DNA of 64,000 bases from Tranzscheliella williamsii (taxonomy: Eukaryota; Basidiomycota; Ustilaginomycetes; Ustilaginales; Ustilaginaceae). A program made the translations under genes and the position numbers. Positions 50,998 through 59,207 of this stretch are shown piece after piece. How positions within the stretch are numbered: position 1 is the first letter of the stretch; the number at the start of each line of letters is the position of its first letter. Below the pieces are notes generated by a model, which saw nothing but the letters and a program-made list of their open reading frames with translations, was not told the DNA's origin and did no database searches. The stretch spans positions 62,001 to 126,000 of the forward strand of contig JALBYF010000013.1 of NCBI GenBank assembly GCA_023212725.1, written 5' to 3'.

Positions 50998-52146
50998 TCA
51001 GCGCTTGACCCAGGTGAAGGCCTTGCGGGCCTTGCGCTTGCCGGTCTTCTTGCGCTCGACCATGCGCGGGTCGCGCTTGAGGACGCCGTCTTTGGCGAGG
51101 AGGTCGCGGAAATGTTTTTTAAGGGGGAGGGCTTGGGCAGGGGGGAGGTCGTGGGCGGTTTCGGCGACGAGGGCGTTGGCGAGGGCGTGGGCGATAGCGC
51201 CGGCCTGGCCGCTCTTGCCGCCGCCGCGGGTGAGGGCGAAGACGTTGTAGGAGCCGGCTGCGGCGGCGAGGCGGAGGGGCCAGGTTGCGGTCTCGCGCTC
51301 TGTGGTGCGGGTGAAGAAGGTGGCGAGCGGGAGGTTGTTGACGCGGACCTCGCCGAGCTGGGAGGGTTTGGCGCGGATGAGCCAGACCTGGGCGGAGGAC
51401 TCCTTGCGGCGGCCGCGGCTGTACGCACGGCCGTGGATGTCCACCTTGCTGGCGCTGGCGTCCCAGAGCATGCGGTCTGCGTCCTTGTCCGCGAGCAGGT
51501 TGCGCGACTTTGCGTGTTCATTCATGAAGCGCTCCAGGGTGGTGTTGAACTCGGCGGCCAGCGCGGCTGCGCCGGGGTGCAGCTCGAGGTGGGTGACCAG
51601 CGAGGCGTACCGCGAGAGTAGCGTCAGCCGCGCGACCACCTGGCGGTACTGGGCCGCCTTGAGCGGCGTGCCGAGCACCACCTGAAGGCGCTCTACCGAG
51701 ACCCAGAGGTTCTGGCGTGCCGCGCCAGCGCCGCCCACGGCCGGCGGCTCCGAGTTGGGAGCCAGCACCTGCGCCGCCTCGAGCGCGCGCTTGGTGCGCC
51801 GCGTCAGCTCCTCCAGCTCCAGCAGCGTGTCGATGTACGCCGGCCGCCCTGTGTAGTACGCCGCCGACGTCGGCTTGACACGCGCCGGCAGCGGCGCCAC
51901 CGCAGGCACCCGCGGCACCCGCGCCCGCGCATACGCATTTCCCGCTCCCCGCGACCCAGCCCCCGGCCCCGATCCCCCCATCCGCGCCGACGACGACGAC
52001 GCCCCCGACGACGTATGCGTCGACGTCGATGCAGACCGCACCGCAACCGCAGAGACAGCGCGCGTCGGCACCGCGTGCGCCAAGGACGACAGAGAGAGGC
52101 CCCGCAGCCCAGCCACGAGGCACGTCTTCGAAGGGCAGGCCGTCAT
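50998..52146 (-). CDS. MRPS9: Mitochondrial small-subunit ribosomal protein uS9m
   Basis: A 382-aa mitochondrial ribosomal protein of the S9 family, part of the head of the small subunit near the P site. The N-terminal ~60 residues are an Ala/Ser/Arg-rich presequence-like region. A fungal-type extension (~75-245) follows, containing YYTGRPAYIDTLLELEEL, typical of mitochondrial S9. The S9 domain spans ~250-382: GRAYSRGRRKESSAQVWL, VRVNNLPLATFF, GGGKSGQAGAIAHALANAL and the basic end RDPRMVERKKTGKRKARKA then FTWVKR. The final Lys-Arg tail is the conserved tRNA-contacting end. Third positions are almost all G or C, so both other strands contain long shadow frames. It is divergent with the PAC4-like gene. 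Confidence 0.93.
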   Translation of the reverse strand: MTACPSKTCLVAGLRGLSLSSLAHAVPTRAVSAVAVRSASTSTHTSSGASSSSARMGGSGPGAGSRGAGNAYARARVPRVPAVAPLPARVKPTSAAYYTGRPAYIDTLLELEELTRRTKRALEAAQVLAPNSEPPAVGGAGAARQNLWVSVERLQVVLGTPLKAAQYRQVVARLTLLSRYASLVTHLELHPGAAALAAEFNTTLERFMNEHAKSRNLLADKDADRMLWDASASKVDIHGRAYSRGRRKESSAQVWLIRAKPSQLGEVRVNNLPLATFFTRTTERETATWPLRLAAAAGSYNVFALTRGGGKSGQAGAIAHALANALVAETAHDLPPAQALPLKKHFRDLLAKDGVLKRDPRMVERKKTGKRKARKAFTWVKR

Positions 52147-52517
52147 TTTGCTCGTATGCGCTGCTGTACCGCGGCGCGAGTCGATACCGATGGCGATTAG
52201 GACGATGACATCTCGACGGCAGCGACGATGCGCCCCGGAAGCGAACAGGTCGCAGCGCCAGGCGAGAAGAAAAAAGCGGCCAGCCGCACGTGACTTTGCC
52301 TCGATCAGCGCGCCCCTTCCATCCTTGCATCGATCGGATGCACTCGCGCCCGATATGCAGGACCCCGATCACAAGCCTTCGAATGTGGGAACTGTCGTTC
52401 CTCGTCCTCCAGATATTTCAACACCACCACCCGACCCAACACCATCACCGACCTCTGCTCAGTTTCCTTCCCTTCTGCATTGCCTCTGGACGGAGACGCG
52501 GGACAAGGCGCGCCAGA
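52147..52517. other. Divergent promoter, uS9m and PAC4-like genes
   Basis: These 371 bp separate the two start codons. The half near the PAC4-like gene is C/A-rich (caccaccacccgacccaac). Nothing else is seen. Confidence 0.5.
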
Positions 52518-53066
52518 ATGTCAGCTGCAGCTGCTGAGGCGCGCGGGGGGGCGCGGGTGACGAACCACGTGCTCACGATTCCGCATCCGCGGTGCGGGCA
52601 TTTTCTGACGCAGGTGACGCATCTGCGGGCGGGGGGCGCGGGGGCGGATGGGGCGAGCAGCCTGTTGGTATGGGTAGGCCCGCTGGAGGCGGCCGCGGCA
52701 GAGGCGCTGCTGACAGGCAATGCCGAAGCGGCGGACGACGAGCTGGCAGCCGCGATGGCAGCGGCCGGGCGCGACGCGCCGCCACAGCCCACCGGTGCGC
52801 TCACGCTCGACTGGGCCACCGCCATGGCCACGCACCACCCCGCAACCGCCACCCCACTCTTCCCCTCCCTTTCCGCCCTCGCCGAACCTATGGCCAAACG
52901 GCTCGCCGCAAAACTCGCCCTCCCTCACCTCCTCCTCAGCCTCCACCTCCCCCTCCCCCTCCGCCCCTCCCCCACCCAACCCCAGCATCCACAAGACTCC
53001 CGCGCCCTGCTCGCCCTCGAGCGCGCCCTGCGCGACGTCTGCGCCGCCGTCCTCGCCGCCCCCTAG
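52518..53066 (+). CDS. PSMG4: Proteasome assembly chaperone 4-like protein
   Basis: A 182-aa protein resembling PAC4/PSMG4 (yeast Poc4), which pairs with PAC3 to assemble the alpha ring of the 20S proteasome in the cytoplasm. The family pattern is visible: an N-terminal strand (VTNHVLTIPHPRCGHFLTQV), the SSLLVWVG strand corresponding to the conserved LFLWVG of PAC4, and near the end AKRLAAKLALPHLLLSL, corresponding to AQRLARK...VFVS. Ala- and Pro-rich segments between them are longer than in animals. The ATG at 52518 gives a start right before the conserved strand; a longer frame upstream would add a stretch without homology inside the promoter. The match is short and remote, so the family assignment is moderately confident. 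Codon use is extremely GC-rich. Confidence 0.62.
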   Translation: MSAAAAEARGGARVTNHVLTIPHPRCGHFLTQVTHLRAGGAGADGASSLLVWVGPLEAAAAEALLTGNAEAADDELAAAMAAAGRDAPPQPTGALTLDWATAMATHHPATATPLFPSLSALAEPMAKRLAAKLALPHLLLSLHLPLPLRPSPTQPQHPQDSRALLALERALRDVCAAVLAAP

Positions 53067-53264
53067 CACAGCACCGCACTTCGCCAGCCCTCGGGACCTC
53101 GTTCACGCATTCCATAAACTGCACACATCCGTGCTCGCATCATGCTTGGGGATCAACTGTCGCGCATGTGCAGCGTGAACGGTTTCATTGTGAGCTGGGC
53201 GCATTACGCTGGAATTCCAGTTGGAACTGAATGGCGCTGATTCGGTATGACACCGTGGTACAGC

Positions 53265-56200
53265 TCAAAGACCGCCCAGCCCGCCGAGCATGCCCATGCC
53301 GCCCGAGTGGCTGCCCGCACTGCCGTCCTTGCGCTTGTCCCTGCCCTGCTGCTGCTGTTGTTGCAGTTGCTGCTGATGCTGAGCTTGAAGTTGAGCGTAG
53401 TGCGCTTGCTGGCGCTGCGGCATCTGATGCAGATATGGCTGCGACTGCTGGGCTGGCGCATTGGCTTGCAGGCCGTAGTCACGGTCCTGGATACGGACTG
53501 GCGTTAGCGTTGGCGGCATCAGGTTCGCCATGCCAGAGTCGTAGATGTCGAAGGGCAGCGTTGACTGATTTGCGCTCCCAGCCCCTGCCATGGCTCCGGG
53601 CGACACGGCCGACGACGTGGCAGTGCCCCCGTTCAGCATGCCAGACGTGTTGTAGCTGCCGAGGCCACTGCCGAGGCCCGACGTCGGCGTGCTGGGCAGC
53701 ATTCCTGGCTGGTACCTGCCGTTATTCACACCGCTACCGCCCGAGGCCAAAGAATAGGCTGCAGGCGGAGCCGCAATATTGGCATTGGCTAGGCTGGACA
53801 GGCCACCGTCGTGCGGGTTCTGCAGAGAACCTCTCGGATTTCGGCCCTGGAATCCGTCCACAACAACCGAGAACCCTGTCCCACCTCCGCCTCCACCACT
53901 AGCACTGCCCTGTGGCTGCTGCTGCTGCTGCTGCTGTTGTTGTTGCAGGTCGGTGCTATCCCAATTGTGCGCGCTACTGCCGCCATTCCATCCAATGCCG
54001 AGCTCAGCTTGTTGCTGCAGCAAATCCAACTGCTGGTAGTTTGCGCTTTGGCGCCGCTTGCTGCTGCTGCTAGTGCCCGAAGTAGGTGCGAGACCGTTTT
54101 GCCGTCGTTCCCATTCGCGCAGCGAATCGTCACGGTTGAGCATAGACACGAGACCCTGCCCGCCGCCCAGTCCTTGATCCAAACCGAGCTTTGCTAGCTG
54201 CGGCGGGATCATACTGAGTCTGTTATCCTGACGGTGTTGTCTTGCACCGCTGCCGGAATTTCCGCCAGCGTTGCTGCTGCTGGAGGGATAGTAAGAGGAA
54301 GTAGGTGGCGCCATGGAATGTCGCATATCGTATTGCTGCTTCTGCTGCGCCTCCGCCTGCGCATACTGAGCAAGCTGAGCTTTGGCGGCTGCTTTGCTGT
54401 TCTCGGCCGCAGCGGCGTCGTTCCTCGCGTACGGATTGTTGATCGTTTGCTGTCCTTGCTGTCGCACGGCGGCTGAGTTGTAGGCCTGCTGTTGGGCAAG
54501 ATGCTGGTTGTACGCAGCAGCGTCCTGGAAGGCTTTGTTGGATGCCTTCGAAGTGTCGGTCTGCGGTAGTAGACCTCCGTAAGGGTGCCGCGAGGAATCG
54601 GAAGATTTTGTCCTAGACGATGCTGCTGATGGACTCTGAAGCATGCCACCGGCCGAAGAGGGTGGTCGGAAAGGTTTCGTGAATTTCTCACCCGTAATAA
54701 AGGGGTGCAGCTTGGCTTGTTGAGGCGTCCAGCGCTCGTGAGGGTTCATGTTAAGAAGACCTGTGACAAAGTCGACGAAACTGCTTCGATTGATCATCTC
54801 TTTCTGCATATCTGCCGCTTTTCCGCTCTTTCTCGACATCGGGTAAGTTTTGACAATGTCCGGCAGCGTCGTGGCCTTGAAGTACTTCTTGGAGGGCTGT
54901 TCTTCTACATTGTGCTCCTTTGCATACTGCTCCAACGATTTGAGCCGGTAGGTCTTTCGCCCAAACTCATCGGTATATACGCTGAAAAATTCCTGGGTTT
55001 GCTTGCCGTTGTCCAACATCCATTGCGGCGGCAGGCCGAGCATCTCGACGATGCGACAGATCTGATTGTACTCGCTCGTGCCGGGAAAGAGAGGCAGTCC
55101 CAAGAAAAGCTCGACGGCAATGCAACCTAAGGACCAGATGTCAACGGCTGAGCTGTACGGCAGGCCCAATAGCACTTCTGGCGATCGGTAGAATCGTGAT
55201 TGGATATAGGTGTAGACGGTTTGCTTTTCGTGGCAAGCCGAGCCGAAATCGACCAGTTTGATGGATGGCGTCTGCAATGTTTTCAGCAGAATGTTCTCGG
55301 GCTTGAGATCGCAGTGTATCAAGCGTGCCTCGTTCAGGATCGTAAGCGAATCGAGCAGCTGCGCTGTAAAGACCCGCACCAGACTGGTGCTGAGACCCTG
55401 GAAGGAGTTCTGCTTGATGAGCTCATACAAGTTCGATGACAGCAATTCCAGGACGAGACACAGATGTTTCGCGTGGATGAAGGTGTCTTTTAGTCGCAGA
55501 ATGTGATGCTCGTCATTCGGATCCCAGTTGCCGTTGAGCATCTCTAGCACGGTTACCTCCATCATACTTTGGTTGAAGTAGGCCGGCTTGTTCTTGATCA
55601 CTTTTACGGCCACGATCTCGTGGGTGGTCATGTCTTGGCACTTGACCACCTGGCCAAACGTACCCTGCCCAAGCATATCAAGGATGAGGTACTTGTGTCC
55701 TTCTTCAGTACCAAGCCAATCATTGACGTAAAGGATGTAGTCGCTGTCTGCGTTGTCTCTGCCTTCATTCTGCAGTGGTTTGCTCAGCTTGGTCAGGACG
55801 CGGCGCGGATTGAAGCTGAGCTCGTAAAAGAAGGCCGGATTGACAAGATGATAGGTGTGATGTAGGTAAGCCGTCAAAGCTTTGAGTGGACTCACGAAAC
55901 CGCCGGCTGGGTCGGCTCTTCTGGACGTCGCTCGAGCGGCAGCTGTGGCAGCTTTACCGTCAGAAATGGCGGCAGCCCCGGAAGCGGCGGCGGTACTTTT
56001 GTCGATAACAGGTCGCAAATCATCAAAATCACGGACACGTCGAAATCCATCGTGGCGTCTAGACGATGGTCGACGCGCCGTGGACGCTCGTCTGGAAGCG
56101 CTCGTTCGAGAATTGTCGGAGGCGGTTGTCACCGACCCAGTAGAACCGATACCAAGTCCGTGTTGGGCGAAGGAAGCTGTCTCGCCATACATGATCGAAT

Positions 56201-57572
56201 TGCGCGCTGTGCTAGAGGCGGGCGTGTCGCTGGCCAGATGGTTGCGAGGCGAATCCATGATCATGCTGTTACGCATGGTCCCTGTGGAGGTGGGCCAGTG
56301 ACTACCGGCGCCCGTCGCCGATGAGGTAAACGCATTGTCCGCTATGTTGCGAGATTGAGGGGCTTGGGAGTAATGGTTGTTCGATTGCAAGTACTGTCCC
56401 CCCGCACCGCCCGAGGATGAGCTTGGTTGTTGTGAGTGGCTGGTTTGGTATGCATAGGGAAGTGTATCACCTAGATCGCCGAAGCCACCTTGAGTATTGA
56501 ATTGTTGGGACAGCCGCTGATTAGAGGATCGCTGCTCCATACCGGTCTTGTTGGGAGATCGAGAGCCTCGTGAGGTGCCCATGTCCATGAGCGTGGTGGC
56601 CGTATTATCGTGTTTGCCAGATGCGACATGGGGCATGCCGTTCAGGTTAGAGCTGTAGCGATGCACCTGATTATTGTTGGGACTATAGGAGCTGGCCATG
56701 ATGGCTTCCTGATTGGATGAGGGCGAACGAGGCATGGCGCCTTGGTGGTAGGAAGATCCAGACATGTCCATGGCATTCGACGAGCGTCGGCTGCTCGACG
56801 TACTGTAGGGGCTCGTCAGCATTTGGGATGTAGAAAACAGATTGGAGCCAGAGGCAGGCGGAAGGCCTCCAAAAGATGCTTGCGGGGAGGTAGAGGAGTC
56901 ACCTTTGACGATGTAACTGTTAGGCCTTGACCCGGAAGGGGAATTCGATGACATGTATGACTGAGGAGCGGCGCCGTGTGCCTGAGCGATGCCCATCTGT
57001 GGAGACAGATACATGGACGATGTCGAGGGCGCTGGATTGCCCCCGTATCTGCCCTCGGATTTGCCCTCGGGTCTGCCCTCGGATCTGCCCTGACTATGGT
57101 GAGCGCTATGACCCATGGATAGAGACCGACCGAGGCCATCATTGCGGTAGGCAGAGCGCGAAGGATCGAGTGCGTACCTGTCCGCATTGGCATCATTATG
57201 ATGATGTGCGTGCTGCTGAGCTTGGGAATGATGAAGGCGTGGCGACGTATAGGCAGATAGGTTGTTGGATGCGGGGCGAGCATCGCCGGCGTCGAAATTA
57301 TAGTTGCGAGTGGTGGAGGTCGAGTTCGGAACGGCGACGTTTGCTGCATTCTGATGGTACTTGGAAGACGTATTCGCGGAGTGGCCGTGAGAGGAGGAGG
57401 GAGGGGAACGCACCGAGGTAGGACTGGGCGGATAGGCGGCTGCGGAAGTAGCAGCAGAGCTGCTGGCCGCCATGGGATCGAGAGCCGACATGTTGATGCC
57501 AACGTGATGATCGTTGTGGATCGGAAGCGAGCTGTTATCGTCGGCAAAGTGAGCAGCAGATGATCTCGCCAT
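53265..57572 (-). CDS. YAK1: Dual-specificity kinase Yak1 (DYRK family)
   Basis: A 1435-aa Ser/Thr/Tyr kinase of the DYRK family. Yak1 restrains growth and promotes stress responses when PKA/TOR signalling falls (family knowledge). Residues 1-560 are Ser/Gln/His-rich with many RxxS sites, possible PKA targets. A DYRK-homology box precedes the kinase (NPAFFYELSFNPRRVLTKLS, ~578-597). The catalytic domain spans ~628-945: GQGTFGQV (~635-642), VAVKVI (catalytic Lys ~657), HCDLKPEN (~753-760), DFG (775-777), activation loop YTYIQSRFYRSPE (~787-799; the second Tyr of YxY is the autophosphorylation site), DIWSLGC. Residues after ~1000 are Gln/Ala/Gly-rich with poly-Gln. The length is large but typical for basidiomycete Yak1 with its extensions. 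No intron is needed. The first ATG is used. Confidence 0.95.
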   Translation of the reverse strand: MARSSAAHFADDNSSLPIHNDHHVGINMSALDPMAASSSAATSAAAYPPSPTSVRSPPSSSHGHSANTSSKYHQNAANVAVPNSTSTTRNYNFDAGDARPASNNLSAYTSPRLHHSQAQQHAHHHNDANADRYALDPSRSAYRNDGLGRSLSMGHSAHHSQGRSEGRPEGKSEGRYGGNPAPSTSSMYLSPQMGIAQAHGAAPQSYMSSNSPSGSRPNSYIVKGDSSTSPQASFGGLPPASGSNLFSTSQMLTSPYSTSSSRRSSNAMDMSGSSYHQGAMPRSPSSNQEAIMASSYSPNNNQVHRYSSNLNGMPHVASGKHDNTATTLMDMGTSRGSRSPNKTGMEQRSSNQRLSQQFNTQGGFGDLGDTLPYAYQTSHSQQPSSSSGGAGGQYLQSNNHYSQAPQSRNIADNAFTSSATGAGSHWPTSTGTMRNSMIMDSPRNHLASDTPASSTARNSIMYGETASFAQHGLGIGSTGSVTTASDNSRTSASRRASTARRPSSRRHDGFRRVRDFDDLRPVIDKSTAAASGAAAISDGKAATAAARATSRRADPAGGFVSPLKALTAYLHHTYHLVNPAFFYELSFNPRRVLTKLSKPLQNEGRDNADSDYILYVNDWLGTEEGHKYLILDMLGQGTFGQVVKCQDMTTHEIVAVKVIKNKPAYFNQSMMEVTVLEMLNGNWDPNDEHHILRLKDTFIHAKHLCLVLELLSSNLYELIKQNSFQGLSTSLVRVFTAQLLDSLTILNEARLIHCDLKPENILLKTLQTPSIKLVDFGSACHEKQTVYTYIQSRFYRSPEVLLGLPYSSAVDIWSLGCIAVELFLGLPLFPGTSEYNQICRIVEMLGLPPQWMLDNGKQTQEFFSVYTDEFGRKTYRLKSLEQYAKEHNVEEQPSKKYFKATTLPDIVKTYPMSRKSGKAADMQKEMINRSSFVDFVTGLLNMNPHERWTPQQAKLHPFITGEKFTKPFRPPSSAGGMLQSPSAASSRTKSSDSSRHPYGGLLPQTDTSKASNKAFQDAAAYNQHLAQQQAYNSAAVRQQGQQTINNPYARNDAAAAENSKAAAKAQLAQYAQAEAQQKQQYDMRHSMAPPTSSYYPSSSSNAGGNSGSGARQHRQDNRLSMIPPQLAKLGLDQGLGGGQGLVSMLNRDDSLREWERRQNGLAPTSGTSSSSKRRQSANYQQLDLLQQQAELGIGWNGGSSAHNWDSTDLQQQQQQQQQQPQGSASGGGGGGTGFSVVVDGFQGRNPRGSLQNPHDGGLSSLANANIAAPPAAYSLASGGSGVNNGRYQPGMLPSTPTSGLGSGLGSYNTSGMLNGGTATSSAVSPGAMAGAGSANQSTLPFDIYDSGMANLMPPTLTPVRIQDRDYGLQANAPAQQSQPYLHQMPQRQQAHYAQLQAQHQQQLQQQQQQGRDKRKDGSAGSHSGGMGMLGGLGGL
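53915..53947. repeat. CTG/TTG trinucleotide repeat in YAK1 (poly-Gln)
   Basis: Trinucleotide run of CTG then TTG on the plus strand, encoding an uninterrupted Gln tract in the C-terminal part of Yak1. A second, shorter Gln-coding run lies at about 53346-53375. Confidence 0.88.
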
Positions 57573-58230
57573 GAGTGGCTAGTCAAGCTGACGGGACGGC
57601 TTCCGAACCGGGCCACACGCGACACCTAGAGGCCGTGCCAGTAAATCCAGCGCAAGACAGCACAGAGAGAGCGAGGCGGTGATGACGAACGGGATCCCAC
57701 GGTAGAGCCGATGAGGGTTCAGCGTTGCTGACAGAGGTGCGAGACGTAATGAGTTGACATCCGTGAGAATCAAGGGGTAGCGCCTGTCGGCAGAAAGCTG
57801 AGTTGATCCAAAGGAGGCTTCAAGTTCGCTCCGTGTCAGTCACACGGCGAATGCTGAGCTAGATGCTTAGCATATGGCGATGGCTACAGTAGGATGTGTC
57901 ACACCGGCGAGAACCAACTGTGTGTTCAGCAAGGGATGATGAAATCTGGCCGTAAGAGCGAACGCGCCGTCGTAGGCAGACACAGTGACAATGACGGGGC
58001 TACTCTGCTGCCGCCCAATTCTCCGCAAAGGGAAGGGTGTTGGCCGTGGTCGGATGTGGGAAGAGATGCAAAAAACGCAGCTTAGCGCGGCGCCAGGATC
58101 GCAGGTGTATGTCCGAATACTGCAGCCAAGTGACCAACAACGATGAAAAGAGCAAGAGCGATGATGATGGAAAAAGGTCCAGAGGGGAGAAGGGAGGGGT
58201 GAGTGGACTAAACAGGTATTTTCCAGAGCG

Positions 58231-58294
58231 GTGTGTGCGGTGTGTGTATGTTTCTGTGAGTTACGAGAGTGTGAGAGTGTGAGTTATGAGAGTT
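58231..58294. repeat. TG/GTGAG-rich simple repeat
   Basis: GTGTGTGCGGTGTGTGT followed by repeated GAGTGTGAGAGTGTGAGTTA-like units, in the YAK1 upstream region. Confidence 0.75.
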
Positions 58295-58320
58295 GGATCG
58301 TGGGCGTGGCCGATGCGTTG

Positions 58321-58360
58321 CAAAGGCAAGGCAAGCCAAGCAAGCCAAGGCCAAGCCGAG
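58321..58360. repeat. AAGGC/AAGCC simple repeat
   Basis: Degenerate tandem run of AAGGC and AAGCC pentanucleotides (for example ggcaaggcaagccaagcaag), in the YAK1 upstream region. Confidence 0.7.
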
Positions 58361-58676
58361 CGTGACTGTGAGTTGTTGGCGCGTCTGCTCAGCATGCGTC
58401 GGCCAGCTTTTGGCTGTGCATATGTATATCACAATCACAAATGGTATTGCGGTCGGTCCACCACACAGCCTGTATGTGGACCTCGCTTGTATTCGTAGAC
58501 AATCCGATGCGCAGCCAAGCCAATTCAAAAGCGGACTCGACTGACTACATCGGACCCCGCGACGCATCCACTGGTAATCTTACAGACGGCTCAGCCGTAC
58601 TCTTCACGATCCACCTTACCGTGTGATGTTATAAGGATGACGGGTGGATCTGCCTGCTCATGCACACCACATACAC

Positions 58677-58889
58677 TCACAACGTGAATACTCAGTTGCT
58701 GGAAAATTATCCAGAGGTTAAAGCACATATTCTGGTTTAGAATGCCAAACAGATGCTAAGCAGAAGACACACAGAGGGTAGACAGCAGTGCAACAGCCAG
58801 ACTGCATCATACCTGCTAGGAAATTTAAAGCAGATTATGTGCTTTAACCTCTGGCTTAATCCGCCAGCAGCTGAGGCTTCACGTTATGA
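58677..58889. repeat. 213-bp imperfect inverted repeat (hairpin; MITE-like?)
   Basis: The left arm 58677-58746 and right arm 58819-58889 are reverse complements over ~70 nt with some mismatches, separated by a 72-nt loop. The core is an 18-bp perfect match, ccagaggttaaagcacat at 58711-58728 against its complement at 58837-58854. The outer parts also match: aacgtgaa, ctcag and tgctgg on the left all recur inverted on the right. No open frame lies inside, and I see no obvious target-site duplication. It could be a miniature inverted-repeat transposable element, a hairpin RNA source or a structured terminator region. Confidence 0.85.
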
Positions 58890-59207
58890 CTGATAGACAC
58901 CGAGAAGCTGTGATGACGGAGGTGTGTCACATCGAGGGTCGGCAGCAAGGGAGGTATGTTGCCGATCAGCTAAGTTTGGGCTAGGAGATGCTGGCCGAAA
59001 GTCTCCCTTTCCTTTCGACCAGCACGCGGCAACACGCCAGGGCTGTTGCGGTTAGTAGATAAGAGCCTGGTGGACAATTGCCGCTCCTGAGACGGAGGCT
59101 GCTGAGTTCAGGCATAGGAAACGATGATACTTGACTGATATTGGCAATGCAGCACTAGTAGGTATAATTATGATGTTTTGATCTAAGTGTATGTCTGCAA
59201 GGAAAGA

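Larger units (their letters stand above)
57573..59207. other. Upstream region of YAK1 and 3' flank of the securin candidate
   Basis: A 1.6-kb stretch with no gene. It holds two simple repeats (58231-58294 and 58321-58360) and the large inverted repeat at 58677-58889. The YAK1 promoter and leader should occupy the proximal kilobase. Confidence 0.5.

Noticed and set aside
51112..52537. Plus-strand frames over the uS9m gene
   Set aside because: They are antisense to a firmly identified mitochondrial S9 protein and have low-complexity Gly/Val or Pro/Thr composition.
52521..53069. 182-aa minus-strand frame opposite the PAC4-like gene
   Set aside because: It is a compositional shadow. The plus-strand frame has the SSLLVWVG and AKRLAAKL patterns of a known family, and the minus frame has only Gly/Glu repeats.
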